In this document: piece after piece, positions 1 through 7,944 of the stretch
How positions within the stretch are numbered: position 1 is the first letter of the stretch
Layout: each line of letters starts with the position of its first letter
Origin: Eubacteriales bacterium
GTDB taxonomy: Bacteria > Bacillota > Clostridia > Oscillospirales > Acutalibacteraceae
Reading direction: 5' to 3'
Length of the DNA stretch: 41,536 bases
NCBI GenBank assembly: GCA_029225565.1
Contig: JAQXWS010000011.1
Location: 1-41,536, forward strand
The notes under the pieces: generated by a model
The model's input: only the letters and a program-made list of their open reading frames with translations
Databases searched by the model: none
Told to the model about the DNA's origin: nothing
Translations under genes and position numbers: made by a program

Positions 1-351
1 AAGATTATTGCAAACGGTACAAAATACTATATTGAATTTGCAAATATGCCGACAACCGAGGATGCGCTCAATCTCTTTATTGATACCGAGGGTGTTATCG
101 TTGCACCGTCAAAGGCAGTAAACGCAGGCGGCGTATGCGTATCCGGTCTGGAAATGAGCCAAAACAGCCAACGACTTTCCTGGACAGCCGAAGAGGTTGA
201 CAAAAAGCTACATACCGCTATGGTCAATATATACAACAACTCCGTAGCCGCAGCCGAAAAATACGGACTGGGTTATAACCTGGTTGCCGGCGCAAATATT
301 GCCGGATTTGAAAAGGTTGCACAAGCAATGATGGAGCAAGGTATTTACTAA
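1..351 (+). CDS. gdhA: NADP-specific glutamate dehydrogenase, C-terminal part
   Basis: Frame 1 is open from the first base to a TAA at 349-351, giving about 116 C-terminal residues of a hexameric glutamate dehydrogenase; the start lies outside the window. The enzyme makes glutamate from 2-oxoglutarate and ammonium with NADPH in the cytosol. Diagnostic stretches are EFANMPTT, the segment VAPSKAVNAGGV, SGLEMSQNSQRLSW and the C-terminal VAGANIAGFEKVAQAM, all characteristic of the bacterial NADP enzyme's end. Two hairpins follow directly, so it is the last gene of its transcript. It converges on the aminotransferase/transketolase operon. Glutamate would be a natural amino donor for that aminotransferase, but adjacency is the only link. 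Confidence 0.93.
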   Translation, partial: KIIANGTKYYIEFANMPTTEDALNLFIDTEGVIVAPSKAVNAGGVCVSGLEMSQNSQRLSWTAEEVDKKLHTAMVNIYNNSVAAAEKYGLGYNLVAGANIAGFEKVAQAMMEQGIY

Positions 352-369
352 ACGAATACACAAGAATGA

Positions 370-400
370 GGGAGGCACTATATCGGTGCCTCCCTATTTT
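370..400 (+). terminator. Intrinsic terminator of gdhA
   Basis: A 9-bp perfect stem GGGAGGCAC (370-378) / GTGCCTCCC (386-394) with a 7-nt loop is followed by TATTTT. It lies 18 nt after the gdhA stop. Confidence 0.88.
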
Positions 401-404
401 ATAT

Positions 405-438
405 AAAAAACAGTTTCCCGGACGGGAAACTGTTTTTT
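405..438. terminator. Bidirectional terminator between gdhA and the SCP2 operon
   Basis: A near-perfect palindrome: six A, CAGTTTCCCG (411-420), loop GA, CGGGAAACTG (423-432), six T. It can terminate both the plus-strand gdhA transcript and the minus-strand operon ending at 443. Confidence 0.9.
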
Positions 439-442
439 ACAA

Positions 443-1243
443 TTAAGATGCAAGAGCTCCTACTATCATCATATAGTCGCCAATCTGTACACCGAATTCG
501 GGACCGCCCTCCATCATCAGATTTTGGTTAGCAGTCATCTCGAACATATCGCCGGTGCCCATAAGAATAGCCAATGCCGACATAGGACAATCGAACTTCA
601 TATTGAAGAACGGTTTTGCTCTCTTGTACTCGCCCCTACCGGCTCTGGATTTGCCGGCCTTGACACGAATGTATGCAGTACATTCGGGATGGCCAACAAC
701 CTCCCACTGATAGCAGCGGTCCGGGGACTTAAGCGCCCACTCGTGAATATCGGGATGCCCCAGCTTGTTAAGTTGGGAAATACCGGATGACAGCAGGTAA
801 AAATACAATTTGCAAAGCAGCACCTGGTCAGCCTCGGTCTTGACATCCTTGGGGTCCTTGATGCCCAGTAACGCAGACATCTTAAGCAATACCTGCATAA
901 ATTTCAAGAACTTGCCGAAGCTCTTGATTTTCATTTTAGGGAGCTTGGTCATATCGCCTTTCATAAAAGCATTCATCTTTTCCATAGAAGAAAAAGCAAG
1001 CTCGCCATCAATTTTTTCCTGGCCAAGATATTCGCCCAGCTTAACGGACCATTCGCCGTTCTCTACAATAAAGTGAACAGCCTCCTTGTCCTCCACATTA
1101 ACCATAGCGGATACCTGGTATATAGCGTTGACGCCCTCAAACTTCTTTTTCAGCTCAGGGACATCGGTAGCAATGGTCTTCATAAGCGGCAGTGCACCGG
1201 CCATAAAGACCTTGTTAGTGTAGCGAACCTCATCGCTTGGCAT
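443..1243 (-). CDS. SCP2-like (sterol carrier domain) protein B
   Basis: A 266-residue cytosolic protein without signal peptide or membrane helix. Residues about 45-125 resemble the SCP2 fold, a small alpha/beta domain that binds lipids or acyl-CoAs in a hydrophobic tunnel. The cue is an acidic beta region followed by LAFSSMEKMNAFMKGD and a Lys/Met/Phe-rich helix, the usual pattern of the SCP2 helix bundle. The C-terminal half (about 150-266) has a Trp/Cys/His-containing region I do not recognise. The start is ATG at 1243 with AAAGGAG nine nt upstream. It is the last gene of the operon, 42 nt after the transketolase C-subunit, and is distantly similar in plan to the first gene (4539-5303). 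The SCP2 call is by pattern only; the lipid ligand and function are unknown. Confidence 0.6.
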   Translation of the reverse strand: MPSDEVRYTNKVFMAGALPLMKTIATDVPELKKKFEGVNAIYQVSAMVNVEDKEAVHFIVENGEWSVKLGEYLGQEKIDGELAFSSMEKMNAFMKGDMTKLPKMKIKSFGKFLKFMQVLLKMSALLGIKDPKDVKTEADQVLLCKLYFYLLSSGISQLNKLGHPDIHEWALKSPDRCYQWEVVGHPECTAYIRVKAGKSRAGRGEYKRAKPFFNMKFDCPMSALAILMGTGDMFEMTANQNLMMEGGPEFGVQIGDYMMIVGALAS

Positions 1244-1285
1244 AATAATACACTCCTTTCAAGTAGTTGATGTGATCAAGACAAA

Positions 1286-2296
1286 TCAGAACTCATCGTC
1301 CCAAGCATCATCTGCTTCGAAATCAGCGTGCATCATCTCTTGGATAGTTTCTGCGATACCGTTGGCATCAATCTTTGCCAGAGCGAGAAGATCCTCCTGA
1401 AGGCCGATTGTTGAAAAAGCATTCTGGTGGCCAAGCATTTTGAATGCACAAGCCTTGCCACTCTTTGCAACAACCTCGGCAACAGCAGAGCCCAGACCGC
1501 CCATAACCTCGTGGTCCTCTGCAGTGATGATACGGCGAGTGTCCATAATTGCGCTCATAACAGCCTCTTCGTCGATAGGCTTGATTGTGTGCATATTGAT
1601 AACTCTGACGCTAAGGCCTCCGTCGGCAGCAGCCATACGGGCAGCCTGCATAGCCTCAAATACACAAGAGCCGCAAGCGATAACGGTAATATCTGTACCC
1701 TCGTTCATAACAGTTGCTTTGTTCCACTCAAACTTGCAGTCATCAACATTTTTGTAGATAACCTGGTCGAAGCCACGGTTGATACGAATATAAACCGGAC
1801 CTTCAATATCGTAAGCAGCCTTAACTGCATGGTAGGTCTCTGCACCGTCGCAAGGACAGATAACTGTCATATTCGGCAATGTTCTCATACAAGCCATATC
1901 AATAAGTGAATGGTGAGTAGAGCCTGCCTGACCGAATGATGTACCTGCGTGGGTAGCAATCATCTTTACCGGTACATTCTGGTAGCAGATGTCAGTATGA
2001 ATCTGGTCCAGAGAACGAGCAGCGGTAAAGATAGCAAATGTTGAAGCAAACGGAATAAGACCATTCTTTGCCATACCGGCAGCAACACCGAATAGGTTTT
2101 GCTCTGCAATACCTACATTAAAAAATCTGTCAGGGAATTGCTGACCGAACATACCAATCTTTGTGGACTTGGCAAGGTCGGCAGTAAGAGCAACAACATC
2201 CTTGTGCTCCTCACCCAACTCACAAAGCGCAATACCATAGCACTCTGCAGTTGACAGCTTTGTGGTATCTGTCATTGTATAATTCATTCCACCCAT
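1286..2296 (-). CDS. Transketolase, C-terminal subunit (split enzyme)
   Basis: A 336-residue protein covering the pyrimidine-binding and C-terminal domains of transketolase. FFNVGIAEQNLFGVAAG carries the conserved catalytic Glu (E65) that contacts the aminopyrimidine of thiamine diphosphate. The C-terminal Rossmann-like domain (about 190-310) follows. It pairs with the adjacent N-terminal subunit to make a heterotetramer that moves C2 ketol units between ketose donors and aldehyde acceptors. The start ATG at 2296 lies 4 nt after the stop of the N-subunit, and its AAGGAGG site sits inside the end of that gene, so the two are translationally coupled. Split transketolases are common in Clostridia; what stands out here is the company of an aminotransferase and two SCP2-like proteins rather than pentose-phosphate genes. 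Confidence 0.92.
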   Translation of the reverse strand: MGGMNYTMTDTTKLSTAECYGIALCELGEEHKDVVALTADLAKSTKIGMFGQQFPDRFFNVGIAEQNLFGVAAGMAKNGLIPFASTFAIFTAARSLDQIHTDICYQNVPVKMIATHAGTSFGQAGSTHHSLIDMACMRTLPNMTVICPCDGAETYHAVKAAYDIEGPVYIRINRGFDQVIYKNVDDCKFEWNKATVMNEGTDITVIACGSCVFEAMQAARMAAADGGLSVRVINMHTIKPIDEEAVMSAIMDTRRIITAEDHEVMGGLGSAVAEVVAKSGKACAFKMLGHQNAFSTIGLQEDLLALAKIDANGIAETIQEMMHADFEADDAWDDEF

Positions 2297-2300
2297 AGTC

Positions 2301-3194
2301 TTACGCCTCCTTTTCTACGCGCTCAAGGCGTGTTTCGAGATATTTGTCGAGAGAAGCAAAAGCCTGCTCCTTGTGCTCATCATCCAGTGAGCCGTAGTGC
2401 CACAGGTAGTTGTCCTGCATAAAGTCAACGCCTGCGCCCTTAAAGGTGTCCATAACGATGGCAGTCGGCTTGTCGCCGCCGTCCTGATGATTCTTGATGG
2501 CGGACTCGATAGCGTCATTAAGCTCCTTCATATTATGGCCGTCAACGCGGATTACATTAAAGCCGAATGCCTCAAACTTTTTGTCAAGAGGCTCAACCTT
2601 CATCTCGTCGTCAACTCTGCCGTCAATCATACACTTGTTGTTGTCGGCAAGTACCACAACATTGGACAGCTTGAACTGAGCCGCACTCATAGCAGCCTCC
2701 CAGTTTGAGCCCTCATTTAGCTCGCCGTCACCGGTGAGAACATAGTTCATATAGTCAATGCCCTTAACTCTGCCTGCCAGAGCAAAGCCCACTGCAAGAG
2801 AGAGACCGTGACCCAGAGAGCCTGTTGAACAGTCAACACCCTTTACCTTATTGCAGTCAAGGTGCATACCGATTTTTGCGCCTGTGAGGTTAAAGATTTT
2901 TAGCTCGTCCTCAGGCATAAAGCCCAGGTCAACAAGAATCGGCGCGTAGCCTACTGCACAGTGACCCTTGGACAAAATGAATCTGTCTCTGTCCTCCATC
3001 TCCGGATTGTTAACATCAAATTTCATAAATCTGTGATAAAGAATGGTCATGGCATCCATTGCTGACAATGAGCCGCCTACATGACCCGAACCGCCCCAAA
3101 TAGCAGTCTGCAAACAATATCTTCTGAGATAGTCCGCTTTCTTTTCGAGGCGAATCCATTCATCCTTATCAAATGCTTTGAATTCTGCTGGCAT
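2301..3194 (-). CDS. Transketolase, N-terminal subunit (split enzyme)
   Basis: A 297-residue thiamine-diphosphate-binding subunit. The diphosphate/Mg motif GDGELNEG starts at residue 155 and ends at NN (185-186), the classic GDG-N motif spacing. GHVGGSLS (37-44) and STGSLGHGLS (123-132) are standard transketolase active-site loops. It forms one enzyme with the C-subunit downstream. The two-gene structure is genuine and not a frameshift: the downstream gene has its own Shine-Dalgarno site and an in-frame ATG. The substrate cannot be told from the sequence. Pentose-phosphate, sulfo-sugar or non-sugar aldehyde acceptors are all possible for this family. Confidence 0.93.
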   Translation of the reverse strand: MPAEFKAFDKDEWIRLEKKADYLRRYCLQTAIWGGSGHVGGSLSAMDAMTILYHRFMKFDVNNPEMEDRDRFILSKGHCAVGYAPILVDLGFMPEDELKIFNLTGAKIGMHLDCNKVKGVDCSTGSLGHGLSLAVGFALAGRVKGIDYMNYVLTGDGELNEGSNWEAAMSAAQFKLSNVVVLADNNKCMIDGRVDDEMKVEPLDKKFEAFGFNVIRVDGHNMKELNDAIESAIKNHQDGGDKPTAIVMDTFKGAGVDFMQDNYLWHYGSLDDEHKEQAFASLDKYLETRLERVEKEA

Positions 3195-3251
3195 AAATTT
3201 ACCCCTTTCATTTATATATGCGGGTGAACGGTCGGTACACCCGCTGATTTA

Positions 3252-4523
3252 TTACTTCAAGTCAAGCTCAGGATGGTTAGCGGCAACTACGCCGAATGCA
3301 TCCTCTGCAATATCAATTGCAAGCTTAATATCGTCATCTGTAACAGATGCGTTCATAAAGTGGTTGTGGTGAGAAGCCAGGAACAATCCGCGGCTAACGC
3401 ACTCTGCAATCCACTCCTGATGAAGCATAAGGCTGTCATCATTGGCAATACGGAGATAGAACAGCGCCGGCTCGCCCGATACAACAAGATTGAAGCCGTG
3501 CTCCTTGCCTGCTGCTTTCAGGCCGTCGGTGAGCATAATGCCCTTTTCTCTGAACATGGTCGGCGTGTCAAGTCTCTTCATCTTGGGGATACAAGCAAGG
3601 CAGGCAGCAAACGGCTCTGCACTCATCCAATAAGAGCCTGTATATACAACTGACGAAGCAGTATTCTTCATGTGCTCCTGACCGCAAACAGCTGACATAT
3701 TGTATCCGTTAGCCAAAGCCTTGCAGAAGCAGATAAGGTCTGCCTTGAAACCGTAGTAATGGTCTGAGCCTGCCAGGTCAAGACGGAAGCCGGTACGAAC
3801 ATCATCAATGATGATGAGTACATCGTGGTCATCGCACCACTTGCGTACCTTAGCCCACTCCTCTTTTGAGGCACATTTGTTGTCAAAGAAATTGCCGTGG
3901 TCGTAAGGCTGTGCAATAAGCGCGGCAATGTCGCCGTTGTTGGCATCATAAGCAGCCTGCATAGCATCAAGGTCGAACCAAGGAACGACAATATTGTTCT
4001 TTACATCGTCCTCAAGAATGCCGGGATAATCTGCCTTTTGTGCCCACTGGAAGTCACCGTGGTAATAACCCTTGAAGAAAAGAATCTTGGATTTGCCGGT
4101 ATGCGCTCTGGCACACATAACAGAAAATGTAGTTGCGTCCGAGCCGTTCTTCATAAAGAATGCCCAGTCAGCAGTAGCCACAGTATCCTTTAGCAGTTCT
4201 GCACACTCTACCATCTTGTAGGATGGAGATGTGGTACAGTTGCCCACCTTGAGCTGTGCAATAGCAGCAGCGTCAACATCATCATCGCAGTAGCCGAGTA
4301 CATTAGGGCCGTAAGCGCACATAAAGTCAAGATACTTGTTGCCATCTACATCCCAAAAATATGTACCCTTTGCGTGGTCAAGCATAAGTGGCCACTTAGT
4401 AATAGGTAAGAACAGACCCTCGGACGGGCCAAGGTGTCCGTAAACACCGGAGGGAATGGCGTTAAGTGCTCTGCCAAACCACTCCTGTGATTTTTCGTGT
4501 GTGTATTCCGGATATTTGCTCAT
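3252..4523 (-). CDS. Class III PLP aminotransferase, glutamate-1-semialdehyde aminomutase-like
   Basis: A 423-residue fold-type I PLP enzyme. DGNKYLDF (60-67), NGSDA (126-130, the phosphate loop), YYHG (153-156), IIIDDVRTGFR with the PLP-nitrogen Asp (near 240), and CKALANG with the Schiff-base Lys (K268) place it in class III, closest in style to the glutamate-1-semialdehyde 2,1-aminomutase/beta-aminotransferase branch. It is probably not hemL: the usual G-K-I-x-G-G-G-x-P around the lysine is replaced by KALANGYNMSAV, and no haem genes are nearby. It lies 57 nt before the transketolase N-subunit and 15 nt after the first SCP2-like gene. The keto or aldehyde substrate is unknown; a transketolase product is the simplest guess. 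Confidence 0.85.
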   Translation of the reverse strand: MSKYPEYTHEKSQEWFGRALNAIPSGVYGHLGPSEGLFLPITKWPLMLDHAKGTYFWDVDGNKYLDFMCAYGPNVLGYCDDDVDAAAIAQLKVGNCTTSPSYKMVECAELLKDTVATADWAFFMKNGSDATTFSVMCARAHTGKSKILFFKGYYHGDFQWAQKADYPGILEDDVKNNIVVPWFDLDAMQAAYDANNGDIAALIAQPYDHGNFFDNKCASKEEWAKVRKWCDDHDVLIIIDDVRTGFRLDLAGSDHYYGFKADLICFCKALANGYNMSAVCGQEHMKNTASSVVYTGSYWMSAEPFAACLACIPKMKRLDTPTMFREKGIMLTDGLKAAGKEHGFNLVVSGEPALFYLRIANDDSLMLHQEWIAECVSRGLFLASHHNHFMNASVTDDDIKLAIDIAEDAFGVVAANHPELDLK

Positions 4524-4538
4524 AAATCATAGACCTCC

Positions 4539-5303
4539 TTAACCTAAGTACACAGCAACTCTGTCGAGGATACGGTTAACATTGTCCAGCATGTTAATCA
4601 TACCTCTCATATAGATGTTGCCGGCGCAAAGCTCTGCCATTGTGGATGCCGTGCCGTTGAACAGGCTGTTGGCAAGCTCTATTGTCTTAAATTCCATAAT
4701 TGCTCTTGGGGTCTGCGGTTTTTCCTTAATGAGCTCAATCTTATGGTCTCTAACTCTAAGTGTAACATACATTACATCGGTAATGCCCATCTGAATGTCA
4801 CCGTCAACAATGTAGGATGCTGATTGCTTACTGATGGTATCGTTGTTTGCCAATGCACAAATAGCGCCGCCGATAGTGTACATTGTCAGCATGGTGGATT
4901 TGTTGAAAAATTCCTTGTCCTTAAGGTCTTCCTCATTAGGCATAAGATACTTAGTGAGAATGTCGGTAAGCTTTGTGAACGGGCCAAGCAAGAATGAGAG
5001 CACCTGAGCAATATTCTTTGCCGGGATACCGGGCTTGTTGTCGTCGATAAGGGCATTAAATTTTTCCGGACTTGCAAACTTCATTTTGCAGGTACATTCG
5101 GTATCACCCTCAACCATCTTGCAGCCCTCTGACGAAAACTTGTAGGTCACGCATGGACCGTCAGCAACCTCAAAACATAGTGCAACCGGCTTTTTCAGTC
5201 CTTGGCATACTGCCTTTGCCTCTTCGTCCATATCACAAAGGTTTTCCAATGTGGCAAGGACGCCGTAGGCGTTAACAAATGCCATAGCTTTTGCTTCTTT
5301 CAA
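4539..5303 (-). CDS. SCP2-like (sterol carrier domain) protein A
   Basis: A 254-residue cytosolic protein and first gene of the operon. Residues about 40-125 look like an SCP2 domain: beta strands rich in Cys and acidic residues, then KFASPEKFNALIDDN and a hydrophobic helix region. Residues about 150-254 form a second alpha/beta part I do not recognise. A TTG start at 5303 is preferred because AAAGGAGG sits 7 nt upstream of it; the alternative ATG at 5285 is 25 nt from that site and has no closer one. It shares an overall plan (N-terminal SCP2-like part, about 250-266 residues) with the last gene of the operon, but the two are strongly diverged. The ligand is not predictable. Confidence 0.6.
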   Translation of the reverse strand: MKEAKAMAFVNAYGVLATLENLCDMDEEAKAVCQGLKKPVALCFEVADGPCVTYKFSSEGCKMVEGDTECTCKMKFASPEKFNALIDDNKPGIPAKNIAQVLSFLLGPFTKLTDILTKYLMPNEEDLKDKEFFNKSTMLTMYTIGGAICALANNDTISKQSASYIVDGDIQMGITDVMYVTLRVRDHKIELIKEKPQTPRAIMEFKTIELANSLFNGTASTMAELCAGNIYMRGMINMLDNVNRILDRVAVYLG

Positions 5304-5364
5304 AGTTATTCCTCCTTTAGCATTATATCTGTAGATAGATATAAACGCACAATTATACGCATAA

Positions 5365-5393
5365 ATTATACCATACCTACCCCATTATAGCAA
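5365..5393 (-). promoter_or_regulatory. Sigma-A promoter of the SCP2/aminotransferase/transketolase operon
   Basis: On the minus strand TTGCTA (5388-5393), 17-bp spacer, TATAAT (5365-5370) preceded by TGG, giving an extended -10. It lies about 60 nt upstream of the TTG start. A second TATAAT at 5384-5389 overlaps its -35 and is a weaker alternative. Confidence 0.75.
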
Positions 5394-5440
5394 TATATAA
5401 TACATTACAAAAATATAACAATATAATTGTACAATAATAC

Positions 5441-5465
5441 AAAAATGCCTCCCAAACGGGAGGCA
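5441..5465 (-). terminator. Terminator of the CapA-family gene
   Basis: Stem GCCTCCC (5447-5453) / GGGAGGC (5458-5464) with an AAAC loop; on the minus strand it is followed by ATTTTTGT. Confidence 0.85.
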
Positions 5466-5476
5466 AATACACAAAA

Positions 5477-6688
5477 TCACTCCAAATCAAGAAATTCTTC
5501 GCTGATTACCTGCTGGCACAGCTCTCTAAAATACTTTGGGGTAGCGCCGCTGGAGTACATCACATGACTCTTTGCAATATCGTCGCTGTAATCCGACAAT
5601 TTGTACAAAGAGAACTTAAGGCCGTCGCCGCTGTATTTGTAAAAATCGCATACAGGAGCAAGCTTTGCGTTAGTAATCTTTATTTTGCCGTCGATACGCT
5701 CAACCGTAATCTCTGCCATACCGCCGCAAAGCTGGTTGAGATTGGTCTGGCGTGACAGGAAGTTACCGATGGAATAGTACACCAGCATCTTCTTGCCGGT
5801 TTTTTCGTTCTTAACCCATTCTACCGGCTGGAGCACATGGGGATGAGTGCCGATAACAATATCAACCCCCAGGTCGGAAAACAGCTTTACAAATTCCTGC
5901 TGAACGCTGTTGACATCGTGGCTGTTCTCCTCGCCCCAGTGCGGGAAAATGATGATAACATCAGCCTTTTCCTTTGCTTTCTTTACATCGGCTGTCACCT
6001 TTTCCTTGGTGAGCAGGGACACGCAGTATGACCTATCGGTGGGAACGGGAATACCGTTGGTCTCGAAGGTATAATTGAGCATAGCAAAGGTAATGTCATT
6101 TTTTGTCATATATGTGATGGAGTTATAATCCTCCTCCGAGGTATAACTGCCGACATGAGTTACCTCCGGATGATTCGCAAAGAACTCGCACTCCTTTTCT
6201 ATACCGCTGAATCCAATGTCCAAGGTATGGTTTGTGGCGCAGGTAAAAAGGTCAAATCCTGCATTGATAGCAGCCTCGCCTATCTCCCAGGGAGTATTGA
6301 AGCAGGGATAGCCGGAATATTCAAAGCTGTCGCCGCCCAGCATTGTCTCCTGATTGATAACGGCAATGTCAGCTTCCTTGATATAAGGAGAAATATCCTC
6401 ATAAATATAGTTAAAGTCGTATGAGCCGTCGCTTTTTTTGCCGGAATTGACTATCGGCATATGAATAAGATTGTCGCCTACAGCCACAATGTTAACCTTT
6501 GCATTTGTAGACTGGGTGGTTTGGGGAGAGGTGGTCTGCTCCGCCTTTGGTTGAGAAACGGTGGTGGATACGGTAGTGGTAACATGATTGCTAATCCTAC
6601 CGCCGGCAAACAAAGCCAGCACAACCACAACAGCTGCAACGGCAGGTACAAGTATTGACAGTAAATTCTTTTTATCTTTTTTTGCCAT
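5477..6688 (-). CDS. CapA-family metallophosphatase-like protein, membrane anchored
   Basis: A 403-residue protein. Residues 10-29 form an N-terminal hydrophobic anchor after a Lys-rich start. A Thr/Ser/Gln-rich linker (about 35-62) follows, then a PGA_cap/CapA domain of the calcineurin-like fold: VAVGDNLIH near 68-76, INQE near 111-114, TNHTLD, and IGTHPHVLQ further on supply the expected Asp/His/Asn metal ligands. Members take part in poly-gamma-glutamate capsule production or act on cell-surface polymers. No pgsB/pgsC genes are present, so the substrate here is open. The gene is monocistronic with its own promoter and terminator. GGAG precedes the ATG at 6688. Confidence 0.87.
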   Translation of the reverse strand: MAKKDKKNLLSILVPAVAAVVVVLALFAGGRISNHVTTTVSTTVSQPKAEQTTSPQTTQSTNAKVNIVAVGDNLIHMPIVNSGKKSDGSYDFNYIYEDISPYIKEADIAVINQETMLGGDSFEYSGYPCFNTPWEIGEAAINAGFDLFTCATNHTLDIGFSGIEKECEFFANHPEVTHVGSYTSEEDYNSITYMTKNDITFAMLNYTFETNGIPVPTDRSYCVSLLTKEKVTADVKKAKEKADVIIIFPHWGEENSHDVNSVQQEFVKLFSDLGVDIVIGTHPHVLQPVEWVKNEKTGKKMLVYYSIGNFLSRQTNLNQLCGGMAEITVERIDGKIKITNAKLAPVCDFYKYSGDGLKFSLYKLSDYSDDIAKSHVMYSSGATPKYFRELCQQVISEEFLDLE

Positions 6689-6718
6689 AACGCCAACTCC
6701 AAATAATAATTTGTTATA

Positions 6719-6747
6719 ATTATACCAATATATCGAGTCAAAATCAA
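6719..6747 (-). promoter_or_regulatory. Sigma-A promoter of the CapA-family gene
   Basis: Minus strand TTGATT (6742-6747), 17-bp spacer, TGG+TATAAT (6719-6724). It is divergent from the antiporter promoter. Confidence 0.75.
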
Positions 6748-6783
6748 CACTAATTAAATAATAGTCAAATAATGGAGATTATA

Positions 6784-6813
6784 TTGACAAATCCGGGTAA
6801 TATAATGTATATT
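6784..6813 (+). promoter_or_regulatory. Promoter of the antiporter gene
   Basis: TTGACA (6784-6789), 18-bp spacer, TATATT (6808-6813). A perfect TATAAT lies at 6801-6806, but only 11 bp from the -35. AAGGAG precedes the ATG at 6842. Confidence 0.6.
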
Positions 6814-6841
6814 AAATCTATAAAATTAAGGAGCGAAAAAT

Positions 6842-7930
6842 ATGGAATTTATTGAATCATTTTTTGCAACATCTCCGGCTTGGCTTAATCTGGTGCTGTT
6901 TATAGTAGGACTGGCACTGATTATCAAAGGCGGAGACTGGTTTGTCGACAGCGCAAGCTGGATTGCTGAGGTACTGGGTGTACCAAAGTTTGTAATAGGT
7001 GCAACCATTGTATCAATTGCCACTACCCTACCCGAAATGATAGTCAGCGTGGCGGCTACGGTACAGGGCAATGTAGAGATGGCTGCCGGTAACGCAATCG
7101 GCTCGGTAACAGCCAACACAGCAATGATAATGGGTCTGTTCATAGTGTGTATGCCATTTGCCGTAAAGCGAAAGGAATTTGCGCCAAAGGGCTGTCTTAT
7201 GTTCGCAGCTGCGGCTATGCTTATTGTAGGCTGTATTTTTACAGAAAGATTCCAGGCAGAATTTGTTAAGGGCGAGGTTAACGAGTACTTTTCGCTATCA
7301 ACGGTAGGCCTTATTATTCTGTTTGTAATATTTATTGCATTCTTTATCGAGAACTTTATTTCTATGAAAAATGCGGATACACAGATTGAGCCCAGTCCTG
7401 ACAGCATCGGCATCCAGGAGGAGGACAACATTGTTCCGTCAAAGGCAAGTGCCACCACCGGCGAGTGGATAAAAAATGTGGTAATGTTTGTTGTGGGTGC
7501 CGCGTGTACGGTTGTGGGTGCAGAGCTGCTGGTTAACGCAGGTACTGTACTGGCCGAGGACATCGGTATTCCACAGAGACTAATCAGCGTAATCGCTATT
7601 GCAATCGGCACTTCGTTGCCGGAGCTTGTTACCACAATCACCGCTCTGCGCAAAAAAGAGGGCGCACTGTCCGTAGGTAATATTTTGGGCGCAAACATTA
7701 TTGACCTGACACTCATTCTGCCTATCTGTTCGTTCATATCTTTAGGCAAGACCGGTGACGCGCTGGCAGTAGCCGTAAGCAGTGTACAGATTGATATGGT
7801 TGTATGCCTGGGCGCTATCGCCATTGCAGTAATTCCTACAATTATCAGCAAAAAATTCCATCGTTGGCAGGGCGTGCTGACGCTGGGCGGATACGCAGCA
7901 TACGTAATAGCAACAGTAGTAATGAAATAA
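6842..7930 (+). CDS. Calcium/sodium antiporter (CaCA family, YrbG type)
   Basis: A 362-residue integral membrane protein with about ten hydrophobic helices in two inverted halves. The two alpha-repeats that form the ion path are visible: TTLPEMIVSV...GNAIGSVTAN in the first half and TSLPELVTTI...GNILGANIID in the second. A hydrophilic loop (about 180-210) joins them. It exchanges Na+ (or K+/H+) for Ca2+ across the cytoplasmic membrane. The start is supported by AAGGAG 8 nt upstream. The next gene begins 14 nt after the stop, so they are probably cotranscribed. Confidence 0.93.
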   Translation: MEFIESFFATSPAWLNLVLFIVGLALIIKGGDWFVDSASWIAEVLGVPKFVIGATIVSIATTLPEMIVSVAATVQGNVEMAAGNAIGSVTANTAMIMGLFIVCMPFAVKRKEFAPKGCLMFAAAAMLIVGCIFTERFQAEFVKGEVNEYFSLSTVGLIILFVIFIAFFIENFISMKNADTQIEPSPDSIGIQEEDNIVPSKASATTGEWIKNVVMFVVGAACTVVGAELLVNAGTVLAEDIGIPQRLISVIAIAIGTSLPELVTTITALRKKEGALSVGNILGANIIDLTLILPICSFISLGKTGDALAVAVSSVQIDMVVCLGAIAIAVIPTIISKKFHRWQGVLTLGGYAAYVIATVVMK

Positions 7931-7944
7931 GAAAGGAATTTATT

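Noticed and set aside
1286..3194. Transketolase broken by a frameshift
   Set aside because: The two halves match natural domain boundaries and the second half has its own SD and ATG; split transketolases are normal in Clostridia.
6826..7851. Long minus-strand open frame (341 codons) opposite the antiporter gene
   Set aside because: Its translation is low in complexity with many Ser/Thr/Pro/Ile; it mirrors the membrane-protein codons of the plus strand, which has clear CaCA motifs and an SD.
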